From: Corbicula japonica
Lineage: Eukaryota > Mollusca > Bivalvia > Venerida > Cyrenidae
Direction: 5' to 3'
DNA length: 64,000 nucleotides
Assembly: GCA_038501625.1 (NCBI GenBank)
Contig: JAZAYU010000124.1
Coordinates: forward strand, 1,550,001 to 1,614,000
Shown: positions 1 to 12,300 of the stretch, piece after piece
How positions within the stretch are numbered: position 1 is the stretch's first letter
Layout: every line of letters begins with the position of its first letter
Program-made: the position numbers and the translations under genes
The notes under the pieces: generated by a model
What the model was told of the DNA's origin: nothing
Seen by the model: the letters and a program-made list of their open reading frames with translations, nothing else
Database searches by the model: none

Positions 1-184
1 ATTTTCTAAAATATGTTGATGTACATCTCTGTATTTTGTAATGGTTTGAAACATTGGATCAATATTCCCATGAATTAATTTATATTACCATTCGGTGAAA
101 ATTAGTACCCACAAATAGTAATAAACTTGCAGTATTTAACATAAACCTGATATGTGTTAATGCTGGTGTTGATTTTATTTGCAG

Positions 185-326
185 AAATGCTTTGGAAGAG
201 GAAAAATCCAAGTCTCTAAACTTGTCCGACCTGCTGGAGTCTGAGCGCGAGACCCTGTGGCGTGTCCAGGCAGAGCTGGAGACACTGAAACAACAACAAG
301 CTTACACAGACCCAAGAGCTGTAGAG
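185..326 (+). CDS. AKAP9/PCNT: PACT gene exon A: coiled coil
   Basis: Acceptor TTATTTGCAG ends at 184 and donor GTAAAC starts at 327. The first base completes a codon begun in an exon outside the window, followed by 47 codons starting NALEEEKSKSL and ending in phase 0. The composition is Glu/Leu-rich heptad-type coiled coil (SDLLESERETLWRVQAEL). Nucleotides 1-184 are intron. Confidence 0.9.
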
Positions 327-3300
327 GTAAACAGTCTTCCATACAAGTTGTGTTGTAAATCAACCATTAAACTTTTGCTAAAGAATGGTATAGTTCAAAT
401 GGGCTAGCCATGATCTAGGATTTGACAGCTCTTAATAATCTCTTTCCTTTTTATGGTATTACCATACAAAATATGAGTACACTGGACATATGCATATTCC
501 TTACCTGAAAATATAATAGTGTCAATGATAGAGACATATCAATATGTAAATTATGTACACGGGGCCAAAGATCATAAAACTGAGCCAGGATAATAGTAGC
601 ATATCTTGAGCTTCTGTTTTTTAGCTCACCTGTCACGTAGTGACAAGGTGAGCTTTTGTGACCGCCTGATGTCCGTCGTCCGTCGTGCGTCGTCAACAAT
701 TGCTTCAATCGACTTCTTCTCTGAAACGGCTTGGCCAATTTTGATGAAACTTGCCACGTATGTTCCTTGCATGAAGCTCTTCCAAAGTTGTTCAAAGAAA
801 TCAATTCCATGCAGAACTCTGGTTGCCATGGCAACCGAAAGGAAAAACTTAAAAAATCTTCTTGTCTGAAACCACAAGGCCTAGAGCTTAGATATTTGGC
901 ATTTAGCATCCTCTAGTGAAGCTCTACAAAGATTGTTCAAATTATTTCCCTGGGGTCAAAATTGGCCCCGCCCCAGGGGTCACTTCATTTTACATAGACT
1001 TATATAGGAAAAACTTAAAAAATCTTCTTGTCTGAAACCACAAGGCCTAGAGCTTAGATATTTGGCATTTAGCATCCTCTAGTGGAACTCTACAAAGATT
1101 GTTCAAAGTATTTCCCTGGGGTCAAAATTGGCCCCGCCCCAGGGGTCACTTCATTTTACATAGACTTGTATAGGAAAAACTTTAAAAATCTTCTTGTCTG
1201 AAACCACAAGGCCTAGAGCTTAGATATTTGGCATTTAGCATCCTCTAGTGGAACTCTACAAAGATTGTTCAAATTATTTCCCTGGGGTCAAAATTGGCCC
1301 CGCCCCAGTGGTCACTTCATTTTATATAGACTTATATAGGAAAAACTTTAAAAATCTTCTTGTCTGAAACCACAAGGCCTAGAGCTTAGATATTTGGCAT
1401 TTAGCACCCTCTAGTGGAACTCTACAAAGATTGTTCAAATTATTTCCCTGGGGTCAAAATTGGCCCTGCCCCAGGGGTCACTTCATTTTATATAGACTTA
1501 TATAGGAAAAACTTTAAAAATCTTCTTGTCTGAAACCACAAGGCCTAGAGCTTAGATATTTGGCATTTAGCATCCTCTAGTGGAACTCTACAAAGATTGT
1601 TCAAATTATTTCCCTAGGGTCAAAATTGGCCCTGCCCCAGGGGTCACTTCATTTTACATAGACTTATATAGGAAAAACTTTAAAAATCTTCTTGTCTGAA
1701 ACCACAAGGCCTAGAGCTTAGATATTTGGCATTTAGCATCCTCAAGTGGAACTCTACAAAGATTGTTCAAATTATTTCCCTGGGGTCTAAATTGGCCCCG
1801 CCCCAGGGGTCACTTCATTTGACATAGACTTATATAGGAAACACTTTAAAAATCTTCTTGTCTGAAACCACAAGGCCTAGAGCTTAGATATTTGGCATTA
1901 AGCATCCTCTTGTGAAACTCTACAAAGATTGTTCAAATTATTTCCCTGGGGTCTAAAGTGGCCCCGCCCCAGGGGTCACTTCATTTGATATAGACTTATA
2001 TAGGAAAAACTTTAAAAATCTTCTTGTCTGAAACCACAAGGCCTAGAGCTTAGATATTTGGCATTAAGCATCCTCTTGTGAAACTCTACAAAGATTGTTC
2101 AAATTATTTCCCAGGGGTCTAAATTGGCCCCGCCCCAGGGGTCACTTCATTTTATATAGACTTGTATAGGAAAAACTTTAAAAATCTTCTTGTCTGAAAC
2201 CACAAGGCCTAGAGCTTAGATATATGGCATTTAGCATCCTCTAGTGGAACTCTACAAAGATTGTTCAAATTATTTCCCAGGGGTCTAAATTGACCCCGCC
2301 CCAGGGGTCACTTCATTTTATATAGACTTGTATAGGAAAAACTTTTAAAATCTTCTTGTCTGAAACCACAAGGCCTAGAGCTTAGATATTTGGCATTAAG
2401 CATCCTCTTGTGAAACTCTACAAAGATTGTTCAAATTATTTCCCAGGGGTCTAAATTGGCCCCGCCCCAGGGGTCACTTCATTTTATATAGACTTGTATA
2501 GGAAAAACTTTAAAAATCTTCTTGTCTGAAACCACAAGGCCTAGAGCTTAGATATATGGCATTTAGCATCCTCTAGTGGAACTCTACAAAGATTGTTCAA
2601 ATTATTTCCCAGGGGTCTAAATTGGCCCCGCCCCAGGGGTCACTTCATTTTATATAGACTTGTATAGGAAAAACTTTAAAAATCTTCTTGTCTGAAACCA
2701 CAAGGCCTAGAGCTTAGATATTTGGCATTTAGCACCCTCTAGTGGAAATCTTCAAAGATTGTCCAAATGATTTCCCTGGGGTCAAAATTGGCCCCGCCCC
2801 AGGGTTCACTTTATTTTATATAGACTGATATAGGAAAAACTTTAAAAATCTTCTTGTCTGAAACCACAAGCTGAGAGTACTTTTGTACTCAGGTGAGCGA
2901 TATAAGGGCCATCATGGCCCTCTTGTTTTTTAAAATGGAGGCATGAGACATGATATGATCTTTGGCCATGGAGAAACAACTTTATTTCAATTTTCATGCT
3001 TCTACATACATATATGATGCATATTTATGTCTTGAGCATTAAGTGGAAAGTCCTATAACAGGTCAATGATACTCCAGTATGATCCCATTTTCCAGTCTTA
3101 GATATATCCTCATTCATAGGAATGTAAAGACAAATCAAGGTTCAAGCACTACATAGCTGAACTTTGAAAACATGTTCAATAACAAAGAATTTTGAGGTAA
3201 AGATTTTGTTCAACTATCAAAAGAGTTTTCTCTGTGTTACAGCAACTTCAGTTCGAAGTGACTGCGGAACGTGAGCGACGTTGCCAGGTGGAGAGTCAGC

Positions 3301-6300
3301 GTGAGGTTGACATGGTTACCATGGAGAACATGCGCCAGGAAGTGGAGATGGGTAGACGTCACCAGCAAGCCATGGAGGTGGAATTGAATGCCAAGATCTC
3401 CCAGCTACAGAGAACTGTGGACATGGAGAGACAGAAACAGTCCGAGATCAACAGGTTGGTTGCTTAACGCTTAACTCCATAGACACAGCTTTATTGTGTG
3501 GACGAACAGTGTAGATCCATCCATGCCATCTGATCAGGATCTGCACTTTTCGCTTTTTGATTTCTTAGATTATTTCTGACCAAAATGCGACCAGTGCAGA
3601 TCCTGATCAGAAGGCATGGATGTGCCTGCTGATCTGGATCTACACTGGTCGCACATGCATTTATATGGAGGAAAGGGTTAAGATCTTTTTCCTCAATTAA
3701 TTCCATTTTTATTGAACGCTTTGGCCTAAAGGCCTTTATCAAAATACATGAAAAGCATACTCTTCAACATTTTTTTTAAGTTCCACATAAAATATTACTA
3801 GAAATAAACACTGTGTTCACTTCCAGTTACATGACATTTGAGACCCATTCTAACTGATGTGTTTATTTATAAAGAAGAAGAAAGAGAACGCTCCTAGTAA
3901 CTAACCTGTTATTTACAGAGCAGTAGGATTGTAGTCCTATTCTAACTGGTGTTTATTTACAGAGCGTTAGAAAGAGAGCGGTCCCTGTCTGCACACCTAC
4001 AGCAAACTCTGGATGCAGAGAAATCCAACTCTGAGAGACTCTCTCATCGTGATCTGTCCACACTGGAAGATTTGCAGATAAAGCTAGAGACAGAGCGCGC
4101 TAACCTAGATGATCTGAACCGTGCGCTTCAGCGGGAACAGAAGGCACGAGAGGAGGTGGAGTCTGAGAAAAATCTTCTCAAAGATCATCTAAATCAGGAG
4201 CGCGCACTAAATGAAGACCTTAAACATGATTTAGATAAGTTGCAGGTCAGTAACATATCATTGTAAAGAAAGATTTGAGGCAAGCCAAATTTTTTCATTC
4301 TTTAACTAAAGTGTTTGAATGACATAATGCATTTTTACAATTTAATACTTTTATCTCGTGTAACTTTGCATTTTTAAAAATATAACAAATTACTTTTGCA
4401 AGTACGGCGAATGTACAAGATCCCGCAGTATGGTTACTACAGTAGCATCGGTAAATATCACCGTTAAAAATGTTTTATGAGTTAAATGTTTGTTAGTTGT
4501 TGAGTAATTTAATTTCATTGTGATTTATGAAGCCATGGTTTCTTGTTTTATAATACTTTCACAAGTTTCAGGTGCCCAGCTTTTTGCAAAAAAAAAATTC
4601 TTGTTTTTTTACAAACATCTCTTGTTTTAACTTGTACATGTACTTGTTATCAAAAAAAATCTTTACTGTGATACACTTGACTCAGTGATACCCAATCTTA
4701 AACAGGTCATGAAATCCAGCAGACACTTTTACATGCATAATTTTGCACTACTGAAAGTTTTAAATAAGTTCACAGTGAATTTAAAAGACAAAAAAACAAG
4801 ACAAGTCCTTTGATATTAGTCATAACAGATGTTGAGTACAGTATAGTAGTATGGAGTTAAAAAAACACAACAAAAAACTTTATTCCTTCTTGTATGTCCC
4901 TTGCTATAGGGCAGTGTTTGACCAGTTGTTTTATGTTGTGCAGTTTGAACGACTGGAAGCCGTGAACAAGCTTCAGAAAGAACGTGACATGTTAGCACGC
5001 CTCAAATCTGAGAGAGATCAGGTGACCGAGGATCTCAGGAAGGTGAAATCTCTTGAGATTCAGCGAGATCAAGATCGTGAGGCTGACAGGATGGCAAACA
5101 AGAAGTCAGTGCGTGAGGCAGAGAGAGAGAAGGAAGAATACAGGATGAAACTGGTAATCCTGCATTCCTTAATATGTTCACTTACCTGTCACTTTAATAA
5201 TAAAATAATCTCATGCATTTTTCTAAAAATCACCTCATTTAACTTGAATTACCCTTTAAATTCTGGTGAATTTCTTACTTGAAATTTTGTTTGTACCATT
5301 TTTTCTTATGGATTTTCTTTGTATGAATGTATGAATGGCAAACAGTGTAGACCATTATCTGCTTGCCATGATGGGTTGATTATCTTCATGGTCTACAAAT
5401 GTCTGCTGTAAGAGGCATTAATTCAAATTACTAATTTCTCAACAGATGCAGACACATTACTTTTCTTGTTGTTATATTTTCTTTATGTGGAAACTCTTGC
5501 ATGGAACTTAGTGTAGATGTTGGATATACGCACAGTAGTGCCAGTTCTTATCCATGTGTTAGTCTGATGCCACAGCCTAGGTTGTTGTCGTAAGATCAAA
5601 GTTAGGTTTACAGTTAAAGACAGTCATTGTTTATGTTGGTTTTCTTTACAGGTCTTTAAACCACTTGCTAATACACACATATAATAAATAATACATGTGA
5701 CCAATTTAGATCTAGATCATCTGGCACCTCTGTGCCATCTGATTTAGATATACACTGTTTGCATGTTGGTCAGAAATAACCTAATGAATCAAAAAGCAAA
5801 CAGTGCAGATCCTTACCAGATGGCACAGTTGTGCCAGCTTATCTGTATCTACACTGTCAGGGCCTTCCCCAGAAAATTTTTAAGGCATCCTGGCATCCTA
5901 CGCGTGACTTGCAAATTCGCACAAAATGTTTTAACATTGTTGATGTGGTGCATCTTAAAATATATTAATATATATTTAGCACAAAGCAACAAAGTTTATA
6001 AGTTTTTTGAAATATGACAATGCATGACATTTTTTCAAAGCACATTTTCACAGAACTACCACAGACTTACTATTGTATTGTACTTAATACAAAACAGCTG
6101 TTGCTTAATTTCTAAATGGACATCAGTCTACAAAAGCATGGCAAAATTGTCTCTTGTTGCAACATTATTAACACCAGATACACAGCCCTTGATTGCAGAC
6201 CTCATGTTCTTGTAATTATGCCTCAATTCAACACATGTTGAAGTCAAGTGTTCAATATAATCGCAATTAAACACATGTTGAAGTCAAGTGTTCAATAAAA

Positions 6301-9300
6301 TCGCCATTTATTGATATAGACAGCATATAAAGATGTTCAGTTATTTGCATTATTAATTACTCTAATATCGTTTTCATTTTTTGGTTATAATTTTAGCACC
6401 TGTTAATTATAGTGACAAGATTATCAATTACCACTTACATGCTCACAACTATTCACAGTTAACAGGTCATCAAAAAACAACATACCGACTTTAATCTCAT
6501 TTGGGCAATGATAACTGCCTAGATAATGTGTTCTTAATTGGTTGATTTACAACCGTCTTCTCTGTATTCAAGAGACACTCATTTGATGTCCCACTTCTGA
6601 TACACAGCAGACGCTAATTAAATATTGTAGCAAGTGATCTTTTACAGTAGACGCTTAACTTTATCAGAGAAACGCTTGAAATTGGCGAAAGAGTTTCGTA
6701 ATTTGACATGTTTATTGACCTTCTATATTGAATTTTCAGGCATCCCGGCCTGGATTTATGGCATACCGGCAGATTAAAAGCATCCCGCAAATGATAGTTT
6801 AGAAATTAAAGCATCCTGGCGCCGGTATGCCATAATTGCCTGGGGAAAGCCCTGACTGTTATATAATGCCCATAGATAACAATCATATCCCATAGAGTAG
6901 AGTGTTTAAGTGATGTTGTTTTTAGATAGTTCATTTTAAAAATTATTCCTTATTTAAAACCAGTTGATTTCTAAAAGAATTTTCTGTATTTAAAATTGTG
7001 GGTGATAGTGTAGCTGTTGTATCCTGAAGAAATGTATGAGCAAATGGCTTTTAGACTTGTATCTGTGTTTTGTCTTACTGTGTATGCCATATTTTTGTTG
7101 TGTGTGACTGTGTTTCCCATATCCCTGCACAAACTAACGTTTCCTGTGATCCCTAATCTAGCATGAGCAGGAGTTAGAGACCCAGCGACTGAGCCAGAAG
7201 ATCCGCGGCCTCGAGGATCAGCTCGCAGAGAGCCAGGAGAACGAGCTGAAGGCGATACGCGAGCTTGAGAAGCTCAAGCTAGATCACATGACACCGTCAC
7301 ATACTGCCACTGCTGAAACGGTACACTACCATCATAACCACAGTTCTAATTCAAACATTCACTCCATGGATACTGCTTGCATGCGATTAGTGACCAGTGA
7401 AGACCCAGATCAGTGTGAACATTTGTGGAATCTGATCAGGATCTACACTGTTCATGTTTAACTGTGTTATAACGTTTGAGTTTTAAATCCAGATCAGGCT
7501 TCAGACAGATCTGGATCTATTGGTTTATATCTGAAAACAGTAACAGCCTGCCTGTAATTTTGCCAATAGCTTATTTACAAGTCTGGACTTGAGCACAAAG
7601 TCACATTCTGATTACTGCTTTCAGTTTTTATGAAACTTTTGCAAGCTGTGGCTAAATTGTCCATGGCTAGATGTTTCCCCTGTTTATGGAAAATATAGTT
7701 CTTTGCATGTTGTTTATTGAAGTTGGATATTTTGTTCCAGATATTATTTTTTTGGGTTTATTCCTCTGCAAGAATTTGTCTTATTTAACAAGTTGCATGA
7801 TGGCATCATGTTAATATTGTCAGCAGATGCACAGTTTTGTGTTTTTATGTTTAAAATTTAAGTTAGGATTTATTCTTTACACAAGAAATGGGTTTTAATG
7901 TAAGCATGTCATTAGGTATTTTTGCATAAAACAATTGTAGAGCTTGCATATTGCATGATTGTTAAAACAATGCACTTGAGGAATTGAGAATATCAGAAAT
8001 TTTTATTTTCTACAGATGTCAGCGCAGACTTCCCCGAGACCAGATGTGAGTGATGGTATGTCACAGAATGGCCACCTGGAGAGTTGTTCCGTATACAGGT
8101 CACAGCTAGAGAGCATGTGTCAGAGTCTGCATTACCTGATCCTCAGGTGCAGAGAACAGCTGAGCAAAGCTACATACAGGTAGAAGGACATTCAGTTCTT
8201 GAAGGCCATTACAGTTGTCAGCCATTTCTCTGCAAATATTATGTGACTTATTTTTTACTTCAGTTTATACATAAATCCTCGATTTCATATAATGCACCAT
8301 GTCATAGAAGTGGTAAAATATGTAAGCTTCTGTTGTAGTACTTGTATGAAGCCATAGAGTTGTAGCCCTTTGTTAAAAGAATGGGTGATTTACACATATT
8401 TAATTTAGAACAAGAAATTATTAATTTTCAAGATTTCGGAAAATGTTGTATGGGCAGATCAGCTTTTATATGATCACAGAAGCAAGAATTGTGGCCCTTT
8501 GATTACATTTCTCAATATTTGTATCTATTCTTGTTGAAACTTTATAACATTATTTAATACTACAGTGAAGAAGGAAAAATGATTGGCTATTTCTGTCTTT
8601 TAAGTACACATTTGTGTGAGGGTATTGATGTGAAGTATGCTGGAAAAAAAACCAACAATACGGCAGATAGAAAAAGAGCATTTAAAGATTGGCTGATCAT
8701 TTAAGAGAGGTGAAGTAGATGGGGTTAATGATAATGAAATAAATTAATGAAAGAATGCTATTGATTTTGCAGCAGTAGTCGGCCAGTGAGTGTGGCTGAA
8801 TTTGATGCTCTGCAGAACTCACTGCAAGATCTTCTAGCGGAGGTCAAACAGCTCCAGGAGATGGAAGGCGACTACATGGACCATCCGTCAGGATCTATCA
8901 ACGAGAGGATCCTACGACAGAACGAGGAGTTGACCAACTTCGTGGCTCGGATTAGCGAGGAGAAGACAGAGTTACGGAACATGTTGACTCGACTGGAGGA
9001 AGAGATCTGGAGATACAGACAGATGGATGCCAAATATCAGGTGAGACAGAGATTATAATTGTGCTAAATTGTTAAGGACTGGCTCAGATTTTTTACCAAG
9101 TTTTCTTTGGAAAAACATGGTTATTAAATAAGGTTATGTCATTGGGCGGGCGAATGTCAACATTTCATGAAGATTTTTGTTAAAGTTCACTTTTTTCAGT
9201 AACCATTCAAGGTATAGCTTTGAAACTTACTATCAACTGACTAAACAATAGAAATAACTAGGACAGGTTTTACTCTTGACTGTATTTTGTCATAGTTATG

Positions 9301-12300
9301 CCCCCTTTTCACTTAAAATTAAAGAAGAAAACCTGGTTTTGTCACATCTTGTTACTTCTTTTAAGATCTGTGACTACACTAGAACAAACAACATGTAGTT
9401 TGAGTAACTTTCTTATTAGCTCATACCCTCTTAACTGTCAGTTCTTTGAAAACTTGGCAATATATTCATTTTCATAGGGAAGTTTGGAAGCAATTTATGG
9501 ACCACCTATGAACTACTGATCAGGCAGATACAAGTCAAGATTGTTATACATGTGGCACAATCATTGACAAGTGTAGAATTATTGAATGCTTAAGAAAACC
9601 CAGTTGTTTTTTTTTTCATAATAAAGGCACATTTGTGTGACTAGCAGATTCAGAAGAGGCTCAGGACACCAGTATTTTCAAATCATTTTGCAACAGTTCC
9701 TTCAGTTATCTATAAGGAGTCAATGTAAGATGTTTGATTTTGGACGTTATTTTTCAGGAGATGCAGAGATCATCGAGCGGTGTGGATCACCAGCTAATAG
9801 CTGAGAGATCAGAATGGGCTAAAGAGAAACTCTCCCTGCAGATGGCGCTCAATGCCGCTGAGAGAGAAATCAACTTACTACAGACTGACTTGCGTGTTGA
9901 GCGAGAAAGACGAGTTGCCTCAGGAATAACTGACACTAAAGATACGGACAAAATCAAAATTCAAAGACTTTATGGGAAATACCTGCGAGCTGAAAGCTTC
10001 CGTAAAGCTCTGATTTACCAGAAGAAATACTTACTGCTGTTGCTAGGCGGTTTCCAGGACACAGAGGAGACAACTCTTGTTTTATTGTCACGCATGGGTG
10101 CTGTAGACTCGCACAGACAGAGCGTTCCAAGACACAGGTCGAAACCACTGACAACATTCCGAGGAGCTGTCAGAGTGATCATAGCTATACAGAGGTCAGT
10201 CACCTTGTCATATTACTGTTTATTGGAACCCTTTACACCATATATACAGGTTTTAGCCGGTATGCGACCAATGGATCTAGATCAGTCAGCACACACTTGT
10301 CATCTGATTTGGGTCTACACTGGTTGAATTTAAGTAAAATAATACCCAATGAATCAAAAGCAAATAGTCGAGTAAAGAGTTTAACATAACAGATTGTTGG
10401 TCTGGGCCAAAACAAACCTCCAAACAAGACAGACTGTATGAGTAGCATATATGTTACTGATTAGTTGATGGTGTTTTTGTGTTTTTATAAAACTGACAAA
10501 AATATATTCTGGTGTTCAAAAGTGTTGAAATTTCATGCATAAAAACTTATGTCTTTTTCTTGCTGATGAGTTAACTGTTGAAACATATAAAATGTTTATC
10601 AAAATATGTAAGACATAATTATATTTTTGCTTGCTGGGTAGCAGAGTTGTATGCCACAAACTAACCCACTCAGATAACATTATATTTCACACTAAATTAC
10701 AACATAATTTACACCTTGGTTTGGAAGGCCAATTTGTTGTATTTGAGTTGCCCTAGAAAATAACTAGTTGCCAGTAAGTTGAAACTAATAAAATGTTAAA
10801 CTATAAATGTTAAGGTATCTATATAAACTTCTGTTGACAGGATGAGATTTCTAGTGAAGAAATGGCGGAGAGCTACAAGAGTTGGTTCAGAAGTCGTCGG
10901 AGGTTCCATGGACCAAACAAATGGTAAGTCATATACAATGACTTCAAAACACTGAAATATAAAATCTTCTATGAGATAACTGTATCAAGTCTGTATCACT
11001 TATAAAAAAAGGCTTTGTTGATTACTAATGCTTGTTGTTAAAATATTTTAACCATTGACTTCATGATATTTGGCTGTTACCCATTGGTGAACAGTTTAGA
11101 TGCCTATCAGCCTGTTTGCACACTTGATCAAATCCATATTATGCGGAGTAGAGGGTTAAATTGTAGATGTAGTTACCTGGTTTTAGTAACAAATCAAATT
11201 AATCCCATTGGAAAGTAAAAAAAAATTGATACATAGAGACCATCCTGTCTGTCCATCCATCAGTTTATCTGTAAGTTGGCTAAAACATTTCCTATTCTTA
11301 AACTTTCAATATGTACATCTTATGAGCTTGGGGTACTAAAGGTCAAGGACAGATTTTTTATCTGTTGCTGATTGGTAAAAAGAAGAAAGACAGTGAGCTC
11401 TTGATTGTATTTTATTGCTTTGAAGAAACATGAAATATTTCATTACAGGGTATGTTCCACATTCCAATGGCTTCGCACCACCATCCCCACCACGACCCGG
11501 CACATCTCCTCGTCCTTCTGCTATACCTGTACGCTCATCTGCATCTCCTGTAGTGTGGATGTCTTCACACCGTCAACCTTCAGTGTCACGCTCCGCAGAC
11601 AATGCGACGTTCCTCAGTCCCAGATACGATGTAGATTCATTCTCATCATCGTCTTTTACGTCACCAAGAGTTACGACTACAAGCCATGTTCCATCTACCC
11701 CACCCACCAAAGATTACAGCAGTACAACAAGATATACCTCCCCATCATCTGGTGCTAGAAGGTTAATACAGAAACAAGCTCTTTTGTTTAAACTGTTGAA
11801 ACCATACTACATAAACCATATTTTTAAATTACCAAAACTGGAGTCAGTTCTAAATATGGAAAATTTGTAGTGTTTTAGTCAAATTACTAACCTGTTCTAT
11901 TTTTATATCATGGAAATTTATTAGGACAAGGAAATGGGTTTTTTCTAATTTTAAGAAACTTATTCAGTTAATTCTTACATTTTTATATTAATAATTGAAT
12001 ACAGAAAATTCAGGAAGTGAAATGACCTTCTGATATCTGCAATGTTAACATTTCATTGGAAATATCAGTGATAAGTTATAATCTCTATGTAAGTTCTGCC
12101 ATGATTAGGTTTTGTATAAAGTCCCTGGCAACCAGAAACAATTTTTTCTGTATTGAGTAAACCTTTTAACTGGTGCATTCTTTTAACTGGTAAACATTTT
12201 TACACCATTTAATGTCATTTTGATATTCAATTTAATAGAATCGAAAATCACAATCCTTTACAACATGGATTCAACTTTAATCATATCCAACATTTGTAGA

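Larger units (their letters stand above)
5697..6897. repeat. Family P copy split by a 1-kb insertion
   Basis: TTAGATCTAGATCATCTGGC through CTGTATCTACACTGT (to 5857) resumes at 6855 with ACTGTTATATAATGCCCAT and CCCATAGAG. The intervening 997 bp is a separate element duplicating ACTGT. Confidence 0.7.

Noticed and set aside
451..916. Several overlapping frames on both strands
   Set aside because: They lie at the left end of the 166-bp tandem-cored element and are not conserved coding sequence.
9954..10203. Minus-strand frames over the PACT core
   Set aside because: Antisense shadows of exon H.
11405..11758. 117-residue frame overlapping PACT exon J
   Set aside because: Shadow frame; exon J phase and splice sites support the other frame.
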